Both the position numbers and the translations under genes were made by a program. Below are positions 55,583 to 64,000 of a stretch of DNA of 64,000 bases, one piece after another (within the stretch, counting starts at the first letter, position 1; each line of letters starts with the position of its first letter). The stretch comes from Persicaria tinctoria (lineage: Eukaryota; Streptophyta; Magnoliopsida; Caryophyllales; Polygonaceae), in NCBI GenBank assembly GCA_037127255.1, contig JBANSL010000003.1, positions 1,242,501 to 1,306,500 on the forward strand. The letters run 5' to 3'. The notes under the pieces were generated by a model. It saw nothing but the letters and a program-made list of their open reading frames with translations, made no database searches and was not told the DNA's origin.

Positions 55583-56311
55583 CCCCTCATTTCCTCTCCC
55601 ACCTCTCTCTCAACACGAAGAGAGTACACCATGATCGGAATATGATCCGATCCTTGCCTCGTAAGATGAACCGCACTCGTACTAGGGAAGATCCGGCATC
55701 TCCTCGTTACAGACAACATAGTCCAGGCGCTCTTGGATAAATCCTTCACCCTTCCTACCATTATCCCACGTATACCTAGGCCCCGTGAATGGAGTAACGC
55801 TAAGCCCACAATCCTCCAATGCTGACCTGAAAGCTTCCATCTCTTCGATCCTCGGTACAAGCCCACCCTCTTTATCTCTGACACTGAGCACTTGATTAAA
55901 GTCTCCCATGCCTAACCACGCTTCGTGCTTCTCCACTGCCAAATGCCGAAGGAGCTCCCACGTGAACTTCTTTTCCTCCCGTTTAGGCCAGCCATACACA
56001 CACGTTAACCTCCACTCACCCACCTCGGCATCAACCACTCTTGCATCAATGTGATGTGCCGTGTATGACACCACTTTCAAGCTCACCTCGTCATCCCATA
56101 ATAAGCCAAGTCCCCCTGACTTGCCCATACAATCCACCACAAAGCAATTTTGAAATCCCAACTTTTGTCGAACCTCCTCCATCCTTTTCTTTTCGCATCT
56201 CGTTTCCATAAGGAAAACGATTCTGGGGCCTTCCCTTCTCACCAGATTGGTGAGTCGGACAACTGCATGGGCCTTCCCCAATCCCCGTCAGTTGTAACTT
56301 AAGTAACTCAT
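55583..56311 (-). pseudogene. LINE-C ORF2, endonuclease part
   Basis: The ORF2 ATG (56309-56311) overlaps the ORF1 stop (TGA, 56308-56310) as ATGA. The frame then has an early TGA where the conserved Cys codon of the N-C-R-G motif is expected. The endonuclease follows (RIVFLMETRCEKKRMEE, LTCVYGWP, WLGMGDFNQVLS, RYTWDNGRKGE, RLDYVVCNEE), then a frameshift near 55690 leading to SDHIPIMV. The frame stops at the LTR insertion. Confidence 0.82.
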
Positions 56312-57417
56312 TGGTCCCGGCAAGGGAGACTAACTGTCTCCCCCGCCGCTACAAATGGCACAATGCTGTTGTCTGCCTTTCTCCTCTTCTCATCACCCTC
56401 ACTCTCATCAATTATCATAACATACTCATTACTACTCATCTCCTTTCTCTTCTCCCCACTCCTCCCAGTAGTCTCGCCCTCTCCCTTACCCATTCTAGCT
56501 AATCTTTTCCACCCCTTCTTTCCTCCACCCACTCCCATTTTGTTCCCAGCCTCCTCTATGATCTCCTTCCCCTCCCTTTTGTTTTCTTTCTCCCTCATTC
56601 CAGCATCATCACTCTCCTTGTTCCCCTCCTTTTGTATATTTTCTCTCCCATGCAGTGATGTAATCTCCCCACTCGCCCTTTCATCAACCGACTTGCTCCC
56701 CAACGTCATTTGTTCCATCCCACCCACTTCCATTTGAACGATCACGTCCTTGTTACCCCCATTATCCTTCTCGTTTTCCCCTCCCTCATCGTCTCCCCCG
56801 CCCTCAAGGAGTCGAGCTAGAGACTTCCGTCCACCTATCGCCTTGCCCTCTCCCTCTTTCTCACCACCCTCCCCCAATTCCCCTCCCTGTTATCTTCCCT
56901 CTGTATATGCTCTCCTCCCACCCTCTCTCTCAGCCACCCGCCTTATCGGAGATGCCCGTAACCACTCGCCGTATTCGTGTTGTTCTACGCCGGCACCCTC
57001 ACAATCCGATTCCACATGATCAAGGCCTCCGCACCCATAACAGAAATTGGACAGCCTTTCGTATTTTATATCCACCCAAATTCTTTTATCATCAACCCTC
57101 ATCAGCACTCCTCGTCGTAAGGGCTTTCCGAGTTCAACCTGCACCCTAATCCTCAGAAATCTAGCCCCAACCTTTAGTTCCTCCTTATCAATCTCCATTA
57201 TTCCTCCAAACACACTCCCAATTGCCCTAGCAGTCCCTTCCGTCATCATGTTTAGAGGAAGATCATACACCCTTATCCAGAACGGAATCCGATCAAATAC
57301 GATCTTCGACGGTTGCTCACCCCCTGGTTCTTTCAAAGCTAGTAAGGATTTGTCGAAGGACCACGGCCCTCCCCGCATAACTTTCTCCTTATCCCCTTCG
57401 TTTGCAAACTGAAACAC
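56308..57417 (-). pseudogene. LINE-C ORF1, 5'-truncated gag-like protein
   Basis: Starts inside the DUF4283 domain (FQFANEGDKEKVMRGGPWSF...), followed by a CX2CX4HX4C zinc knuckle (CYGCGGLDHVESDC) and a long Glu/Lys/Gly-rich tail. An in-frame TAA at 56890-56892 interrupts it. The missing N-terminal domain marks 5' truncation on insertion. Confidence 0.8.
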
Positions 57418-57425
57418 AAATAAAT

Positions 57426-57438
57426 TAGCACTAATCTT
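57426..57438. repeat. LINE-C target-site duplication, copy 2
   Basis: Exact copy of 49233-49245 at the 5' end of LINE-C. Confidence 0.85.
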
Positions 57439-57586
57439 AGGATTGAGGGTGGGGGTTCATTAATTGACGTGTCAGATAAAGAGAGTCAGAATTCACCAGA
57501 AAAAGACACGTACGCGAATCGCACCAGAACCCGCCACATAGGATTTCCACGCCTCTGTTTTAGTATTATATATTGATTGATTGATT
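57439..57586 (-). mobile_element. Outer Helitron, 5' end (minus strand)
   Basis: On the minus strand AATACTAAAACAGAGGCGTGG is followed by GGTTCTGGTGCGATTCGCG, ACGTGTC and ACGTCAATTAATG, the same block order as in the plus-strand Helitrons. Together with the 3' end at 41568 it would bound the outer Helitron. Confidence 0.5.
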
Positions 57587-57732
57587 TGATTGGTTAAAAT
57601 GTGTAGTGTGTGTTAAAAAATAATAAAATTTATGAAAAAGTTAGTGCAATGATGATGCTTTTTTAAAAGTAAGGTGTTTTATTAAAACTTGTGCAAAATG
57701 TTAAAAGGCAATGTATTTTTGGACGGAGGGAG
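57587..57732. mobile_element. Stowaway-like MITE, right part
   Basis: Ends ...TTTTTGGACGGAGGGAG followed by TA (57733-57734). It is the inverted partner of the end at 41436. Confidence 0.5.
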
Positions 57733-58016
57733 TATTATTATATATAATAAATAAATATACTATTATTAATGTATAAATAAATAAATATATAATAGGTTTA
57801 GATACGGTTGAGCTTGAAATACATCTCAATTCTCAATTTAGATAATTTTTTTAGGGTGATTTAGGTAAGTAGGCTATTTAGAAAGTTCAATTAGCTAATT
57901 AGATAAAAAACTTATAAAATTAGATTAGGTAGTCCATTCCCCAAATGGGGTATTAAATGGTCAATGGTCAACTGTTTGACCATTGACCGGTCAACGTTAA
58001 CCAACTCATGTGGATT
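57733..58016. other. AT-rich DNA with a W-box palindrome
   Basis: At 57959-57988 the 13-bp arm ggtcaatggtcaa and its exact reverse complement flank a 4-base loop. A further ttgaccggtcaa follows at once. TTGACC/GGTCAA is the WRKY-factor W-box core. No gene start is visible nearby, so a regulatory role is not supported beyond the motif. Confidence 0.5.
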
Positions 58017-58600
58017 TTTTTTTAATGACATTTTTGTGATGCCATTTTTTATGACATTTTATTTTCACTTTGATGCTACTTTTCTAATGAAATGGTTTGA
58101 TGACACTTTTTGAATGCCACTTTTTTTAAACCTTGATGACATTTTTTTTTACTATGATGCCAGGTTGACCATTGATGCCATTTTGTTTTACCGTTGACTA
58201 CTGATGACACTTTTTATGTTAATTTTTTGATGATTTTTTTCCCGTGATGCCATATCTTTTCAAAGTAGTGTTTGATGTTATTTTTCTAATGTAATTATTT
58301 GATGTCATTTTTTTAGTCAAATCGTTTGATGCCATTTTTTTTAATTTAATCAATTGTATATCGATATCTTTTCATCGATTCTACTTTTATTCACTGATAA
58401 CACGTTTGTGATTACATTTCATTGATACAATCACTTGTGGTGACATGAAATTTGTGATGCAACTTTTGTGATGACATTGTTTGTTGATGACATTTTTTTA
58501 AATTGATATAAGCATGAAATTTGATTACACTTCATTGGTGACACATTTGTGATGACATTTAAGAACCTAATAACATGAAATACCACACAACATATCTCCC
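58017..58600. repeat. Degenerate GATGACATTTTT repeat tract
   Basis: Variants of (T)GATGACATTTTTT / GATGCCATTTTT recur dozens of times at irregular 20-40 bp spacing. This looks like an old, diverged minisatellite. No coding frame. Confidence 0.65.
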
Positions 58601-58869
58601 TTTTTTTTCGGACTTGGGAACAATTGTGTACCAAAATACAAGCGGATTTAAAAACATGTTATCACTTACCTAACCAGCAATAAACAAAGAGCAATGCACC
58701 ATTTGTTATTAATGAAAATAGAAATTACATATCCAATGCACAAAGGGAGAACAACAACTACAAATGTCAGAATAACACTAGTAAGTCATAAAAATGAGAG
58801 TTTTTTTTTTGTCAAAAATGACAGACAGAACCAACACAAATCAAAACATAACCACCTTTACTGGAACAT

Positions 58870-59440
58870 AGATAGGCTTTTTCTTAATGTCACTCAAAGA
58901 CAAACTTGGAAGCAGGAGTTTCTTGCTTCAACCATAACTCTTGTGTAGCTCGTGCTAACTCAACCAAGTCTTCTTGGGTCATGCTATCTTTAAGTTTCTC
59001 TAAAATCTGTTTTTCTTCTGCCTACTAAACAAAACATGGAATCAAGAGTGTCTTGCTTCAGCCATAACTCTTGTGTAGCTAGTGCTAACTCAACCCAAGT
59101 CTTCTTGGGTCATGCTAGCTTTCACTTTCTCTAAAATATGTTTTTCTTCTGCCTCCTACAATAGCTTCCCCTAACCCACTTTCCAATAATATTTTTCGTA
59201 AAGGAGAGGCGGGGGTTTCCAACAGAAGATGATCCAGAAAACCAAGCATAAGGTCAGTCTCCGGATCCAACGGCTTGTCAGAGAGTAACCAATTCAGATA
59301 GGCCATGTGTTTCTTTTTTAAATCTCCACCATCTCCAGCAGGGTACTTTTCCACAACCCTCGGAGGCTCTGAGAATAGTTTTTGTGGCAAAACCTTAGAC
59401 TCATATGGAGAAGAGATGGCATCAAACGTATCAAGATATT
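58870..59440 (-). pseudogene. PREP: Presequence protease (PreP, M16C metalloprotease) fragment
   Basis: A splice acceptor (TTTGCAG, 59441-59447) precedes EYLDTFDAISSPYESKVLPQ, EPPRVVEKYPAGDGGDLKKK, LNWLLSDKPLDPET and ASPLRKILLESGLGEAIV, a middle segment of plant PreP. The next expected part is missing: the sequence jumps to AEEKHILEKVKASMTQEDL...ELA-ATQELWLKQ, which belongs further on. That exon then occurs a second time in tandem (about 58919-59030 and 59049-59158), one copy with a +1 shift, and continues into LSLSDIKKKPIYVP. The N-terminal half with the zinc-binding HxxEH site and the C-terminal half are absent. PreP degrades cleaved targeting peptides in mitochondria and chloroplasts; this remnant cannot. 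Confidence 0.8.
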
Positions 59441-60709
59441 CTGCAAATTGGAAAGACACATAAATATAGACAGTATAACTAGAATGCAATAAAAATCCAG
59501 AATCAAAACCTTTGACATGTCAAGAACCAGCAAAAGAAAGACACATAATTTACACCCAATGAACAACAAACAACTTCCTTGCTAGAAAGAGAACACAAAA
59601 GAACATTACAACCGTACTAATTTTATGAAAAACTAGAACACCATTCTGTCCATTACAAACAACACCCACAACTATTTAACCAAAAAAAATCACTACTTCA
59701 GGGTGAATATCCAATAAGGGCTTTAGAAGAAGTAAAAGGGGGGAAATGCATATTCTTTTATGCAAAAAAGTACAAAAGAATACAGAGTATATTTTTAATA
59801 TTGAAAATCACATAGAGATTCTGTTAAAAATTAAGCAGGCATAAACATTTGTACTAACGAGCAATGGCACAGAATCCATCTTAACACTACAAACAGTAAT
59901 ATGGCCTCTAAAGGGACTTTTACTCTAAACCCCAAAGGAACCTAAAGAACAATAGTGCAAGGAAAGGATACATATTCCATTAATTCTATGCTAATGCAGA
60001 TACACTTGACCCATCAAATCACTAAATTTAGCATCTAAGATGCTCTTTTCCCAACGTCCAAAGGAACCTTGAGAATAAGAGATACAGATAATCACAAAGA
60101 CATTGATGGAATAAATGTTTTAGGATCCTAACAAGCTGCACCACCACCACCACAAAGAAAACGAAATTCCGATTTACCATTTCAAAGACTTCAAAATATG
60201 TAGAAATAGTGGAATCAGAATCTGTGTGATATTCATAGCAGCAAAGTAACCAGTGACAAACAGAAAGTCGTGTACACACCAATTCATTTTGCCTAAGATA
60301 ATCAAAGTATCACAATACCAAATTAAGGAAATGGGGGCTGCATTATGAACAAAGATTTCAGAAATCTACACACAAATATGAAAGAGCCATGGGTCGGACC
60401 TCACCGACAAAGATGGGGTTAAATCAGCAATCGGGAAGAGGAGAATAGGAGGAAGCTACTCCAAACGGATCAAAATTGACTAGATCATATAACCATAGAT
60501 GCTATCTATATATCAGTTTTAGATTCTAAATGTGAAATTTGATCAAATTCGATGACAGGACCACCAACGACAATTTAAAAGTCCAATTCGTGCAATCGCT
60601 TAGAGTTCCATTGATCAATCTACGAAATCTGACTGGAAATGCAGATAGAGCACATGAATGCACCCAAAAAGAAGAGCAAAAATAAATGAGAGATGAAGGA
60701 CATCAGTAC
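59441..60709. other. Intron-like or intergenic DNA
   Basis: No convincing exon. Around 60400-60480 the minus strand is CT-rich and ends in a donor-like TCG|GTGAGG, as in a 5' UTR exon. It may be the start of a transcript running into the PreP remnant. Confidence 0.35.
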
Positions 60710-60928
60710 CAATTCGACGAGAGCTTCTCGTATGCATCTTTCACTTCCTCGATGGGGCAACCTCTGCTGATGCCGAGAACTATAAATATTGAGAAACAAA
60801 ATACAAAATTAAGGATATCATTTGAAAACCAAAACATACATTACACAAAGCTATACTTAACTTCAGTCAACTGTATAGCATTGAAAGAGTTCATGTAGAT
60901 GTGGCCACTGCTCCAAATTTTCATCAAG
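60710..60928 (-). pseudogene. Remnant of a J-domain-like gene (two 5' exons)
   Basis: Exon-like segments at 60928-60861 (ATG at 60924; MKIWSSGHIYMNSFNAIQ) and 60779-60710 (VLGISRGCPIEEVKDAYEKL), the second resembling the start of a DnaJ J-domain. The donor of the first segment reads GAAG|TTAAGT where GAAG|GTAAGT would restore phase, so the splice site looks mutated. No HPD motif or later exon follows before the PreP pieces. The minus-strand 5' part may start near 61520, where CT-rich leader-like DNA occurs. The family call is tentative. Confidence 0.35.
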
Positions 60929-62212
60929 CTGAAAAAACACAAATATATATATGCTTGTAAGGCTGTCAGACTTGAAGCTATACTTAAATCATCAATTTCC
61001 AATCACTTCGATATTTTTTACATTATTTATGAAGGTGGAATATGCCACACTCACTAGTCACTAGCACTATCGTTCCAATCCATGCTTTCATCACAATGTG
61101 CTCTCTCTATCTAGATTACCATAAAACTCCATAATCAATTTTGACATTTTCTCCCAAAATCAAAACCCTAAATCTATCAAATTGGCAGATTCTAATCCAA
61201 AATTAAAAAATTAGGCACAATAAGATGCAAATTAATCGAAGACACCGTAATATAGGGGAAAAATTGAATTGAAGGGTTGAAAAATTAACTGCAGGAAGCA
61301 AACAAACTAGTTGCACACAGATAATCGAACAAAGGTGAACTACTCGCCTCCGAAGCAACAACGAAACACAAGGAGAGAGAAACGAGATGAAAAGAGCGAG
61401 CAAGTGAGAGGGAGAGATGGAATCGCTGAGTCAGAGAGGATGAAGGAACGACGCTGCAGGCCGGAGAACGACGAAGAATGAAGAAGAGCGAACGTCGCAG
61501 ATCAGGAGAACGAGAAGAGAGCAATGAGAAATAGGTCTAATGTGGTTAATTTTTTTAAAAAAAAAGTCTAGCACGCCTAATAAAATAAGAAAAGTGGTTA
61601 AATACCTAATCAAATGTGCAAAGGTATCCAAAAACGCAATTTTTCTCTTTTTTTTTAAGGGGAGGATTTGGGTGGGATCAAGTCCACTCTCAAGGACATC
61701 ATTGTGGACGAGAACATGTACTCATGTAGATTTAGATCCTCGAGAAGTGCTTGGGCAGGGGTTGAGTCCGCGATAATTTTTTGGTCTTTAATTGCCCTAC
61801 AAACTTTTCCTCAAAAAAAAAATCTGACATACTTTTGTTTTTCTTTCGTGGAAAAAGTAAATTTTTAGTTTCACAAAGTGAGTTCTATGAGGGCAGGTGG
61901 TCTATCTTATTGTCAATAGAAATGTGGCTTCATTGCGGTTAGTATTTGCAGCGAGTCGAATTTTTTCCGGTTAAGAAAAAAAAAAAACTCTTTTTATTTT
62001 TTTTTTTAAAAAAACGAGTTAGCAACCCGATAAAGCAAAACGGGCTGAAGTGCAGAACCCATCAGCAAGACGGGCCAAAAACCATAAAACCCTCCGCTTG
62101 GATTTACAGATCACAGATCTACCTTCTTCGAGTTTGACTCTCACTTCCTTCCCATCTCTCTCTTCTCGTCCTCGCTCTTTGCTCAGGGCGATTGGATCGA
62201 GGGCCACATCGA
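60929..62212. other. Leader-like DNA of the broken minus-strand locus and NOMO promoter
   Basis: 61270-61530 is CT-rich on the minus strand and resembles a 5' UTR. 61540-62050 is AT-rich with T- and A-runs and holds no recognised gene. About 62080-62212 is CT-rich on the plus strand, the probable 5' UTR of the NOMO gene. The two transcription directions diverge from this interval. Confidence 0.4.
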
Positions 62213-63921
62213 ATGGCTAATCTTCATCTCTTCTTAATTCTATTTATCTCCATCCATGTAACTTGTATTTATGCCGATTCCATCCACGGATGTGGCGGAT
62301 TCGTTGAGGTACACAAAAACTTTGATTGCTGCTTTTTATGTTCGAAATCTTTCTGCTGGATGTGAAATGCTGCTGGTAGCTTCGATCTTGATTGATCTGT
62401 ACCTGATTTAGTATACGCTGATACGGATTTTGTTTGTCTGGTTTGTGATTGTAGGCCAGTAGGGCTTTGATTAAGGCGAGGAAGCCGACCGATGCGAAAC
62501 TCGATTATTCACACATCACGGTATTGATTTTAAGTTCCGTGTGATCGAAGCACATATTGAATTTTGAGTATTTTTGAGTTTTGTTGACGAGCATCGTGAC
62601 CTAATGCAAGATTTTTGCGTGGAGTGAGATTTCGGTAATTTATAGTATAAGATGGTTTATCTGGTCCAGGTTGAGCTCCAAACGGTTGACGGATTGGTTA
62701 AGGACAGGACTCAATGTGCGCCTAACGGTTACTATTTCATGCCTGTCTATGACAAGGTATTTTGTTCTGTACTTTTTCATTCTTCTTCTGAATCCCTACA
62801 CGGAGTATATTTTTTTTTACTGGAACAGTCTTTACTAATTTTAGACTCTAGATTAGGTGATCATTGAAATTCGGCGTGAAAATTCTTATTTGTGGAATCT
62901 TATCTGGTAAATGGTAGAGCTGCTCTAGACAGTGGTTTAGTTTTGTTGTGCTGATTTCAAGAGCCTAGTGTTGATTTCAAGGGTTATTGGTTTCAAATTC
63001 TGAAAGGTGTAATCTTTTTGGTGATCCTTATGCTATAAAACATATTACCAAAAAAAGCAAATGATCCTTCTGGAAAAAAGGTAATTAAACAATCTGAACA
63101 TGAGTCTGGATTGTTGTGGATTTAAAAGAATAAAAATGTAAAATTTGGCTCAAATTTCCCACACTATGCATCCTTTTCCTCTTGCTCCTTTAAATAATAT
63201 GATGAAATTGCAATTGGGTAATGGTGAACTTCATTTTCAGCATTACATTAGTAATTCTTTCATACAAAACAGGCGCATCATGTAAGTTGAAGTGATTGGT
63301 ATGGGATAAGGAGGATTTGTTTTATGGTATATCTCTGTGCAAGTATTATATTTCCTTAATCATCTCTTTTTGTCTTTATAGTGCAGCAGAACCTTTTAAT
63401 CTCTTTCATGCTCTTATTGGACAATATACTTTTTTCAGGGGTCATTTGTTATCAAAGTCAAGGGTCCAGAAGGATGGTCTTGGGATCCAGACAAGGTTAG
63501 ATTGCTGAACTTGTGTGTTTTCTTATGTATTGAGGCTGGCAAGATTCAAAACATATTTTTCCGAATCCTGAATGGAATCATCCTTTGATAGGCACCTGTT
63601 GTCATTGACCATGCTGGATGCAATGCAAATGAAGACATCAATTTCCGATTTACAGGGTTAGGATCGAACAATCTTTTCTCTTTGCAAATTTGTCTCTAAC
63701 TTCTGCACATGTTTATTGGGATCTTACTGTATATTGGCATGCACATTGTAGCTTTTCGTTATCTGGAAAAATTATGGGCGCTGTTGGTGGAGAGAGCTGT
63801 CCATCCAAAACTGGAGGCCCTGTAGGCGTGACAGTGGAGCTCCTTTCTTCAACAGATGAAGTAATTTCTTCTGTTTTGACATCATCTTCAGGAGATTACT
63901 CATTCAGAAATGTGATACCAG
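62213..63921 (+). CDS. NOMO: NOMO (nodal modulator)-like ER membrane protein, 5' part
   Basis: Six exons visible: 62213-62308, 62455-62520, 62670-62756, 63439-63495, 63592-63656 and 63752-63921. All join in frame, and the gene continues past the window. The product starts with a signal peptide (MANLHLFLILFISIHVTCIY), then ADSIHGCGGFVEASRALIKA, VELQTVDGLVKDRTQCAPNG, FVIKVKGPEGWSWDPDK, HAGCNANEDINFRFTGFSLS, and PVGVTVELLSS...SGDYSFRNVIP, the first of the repeated carbohydrate-binding-like (Ig-like) folds. This matches the N-terminus of plant NOMO proteins, large ER proteins with a single C-terminal membrane helix. In animals NOMO works with nicalin and TMEM147 at the Sec61 translocon during multipass membrane protein synthesis; the plant role is inferred from that. 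Confidence 0.9.
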
Positions 63922-64000
63922 GTTCTTTTTTCTTCATGTTTACTTCAGCTTTTCTAAATTATTAACTTTCTGTCAAAATATTATTGTTTTCCATCTCTTA

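Larger units (their letters stand above)
49246..57425 (-). mobile_element. LINE-C: 5'-truncated L1-type element split by a solo LTR
   Basis: Minus-strand LINE with its A-tail read as T's at 49246-49258 and a 13-bp target duplication. Without the 2.9-kb LTR insertion it is about 5.3 kb. It lacks the start of ORF1, so it is 5'-truncated. ORF1 remainder: 57417-56308. ORF2: 56311 to 49276, broken. Confidence 0.87.

Overview
This is a stretch of plant nuclear genome, most likely a eudicot. The evidence is short GT-AG introns, P-class PPR genes, plant L1-type LINEs carrying an RNase H domain, a Copia element primed by initiator tRNA-Met, CTCCCTCCGTC-type MITEs, Helitrons and AT-rich intergenic DNA. 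Nothing bacterial, viral or organellar was recognised. Family names below come from reading motifs by eye; no database was searched.

Layout. 1-10.3 kb: two near-identical copies of a small unknown gene lie as an inverted pair (1-177 minus; 9894-10295 plus). They enclose an old LINE that was split by a younger, apparently intact LINE (LINE-A, 2007-9127, 18-bp target duplication). 10.3-13.3 kb: a 605-bp Mutator-type MITE full of short hairpins, then a third member of the small gene family (12932-13327). 13.9-20.7 kb: LINE debris and a near-complete minus-strand LINE (LINE-B) with intact ORF1 and broken ORF2. 20.7-29.5 kb: two tandem copies of a PPR gene (22095-23856; 27587-29349), separated by a Copia remnant, a LINE fragment and a Stowaway-like MITE. 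29.8-41.2 kb: the conserved gene island, all on the minus strand: a membrane-anchored cyclophilin of the CYP21-4 type (7 coding exons), the RNase P/MRP subunit POP1 (10 coding exons) and a membrane protein with an ethylbenzene-dehydrogenase-like heme-binding domain (7 coding exons). A tRNA-like sequence and a Gypsy LTR fragment lie between the last two. 41.4-57.7 kb: a nested block. A Stowaway-like MITE appears split by a Helitron, which holds further Helitrons and a 5'-truncated LINE (LINE-C), itself split by a 2.9-kb solo LTR. 57.7-62.2 kb: a degenerate repeat tract and a broken locus with presequence-protease and J-domain-like pieces. 62.2 kb to the end: the first six exons of a NOMO (nodal modulator) gene.

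Functional view. The host genes are unrelated housekeeping genes (organelle RNA metabolism, protein folding, tRNA processing, ER translocon) with no operon-like logic. The window's main interest is the readable history of transposon insertions, most dated by target duplications, rejoining reading frames or an empty-site copy, and the small unrecognised gene family. I found no convincing evidence for a new multi-gene system.
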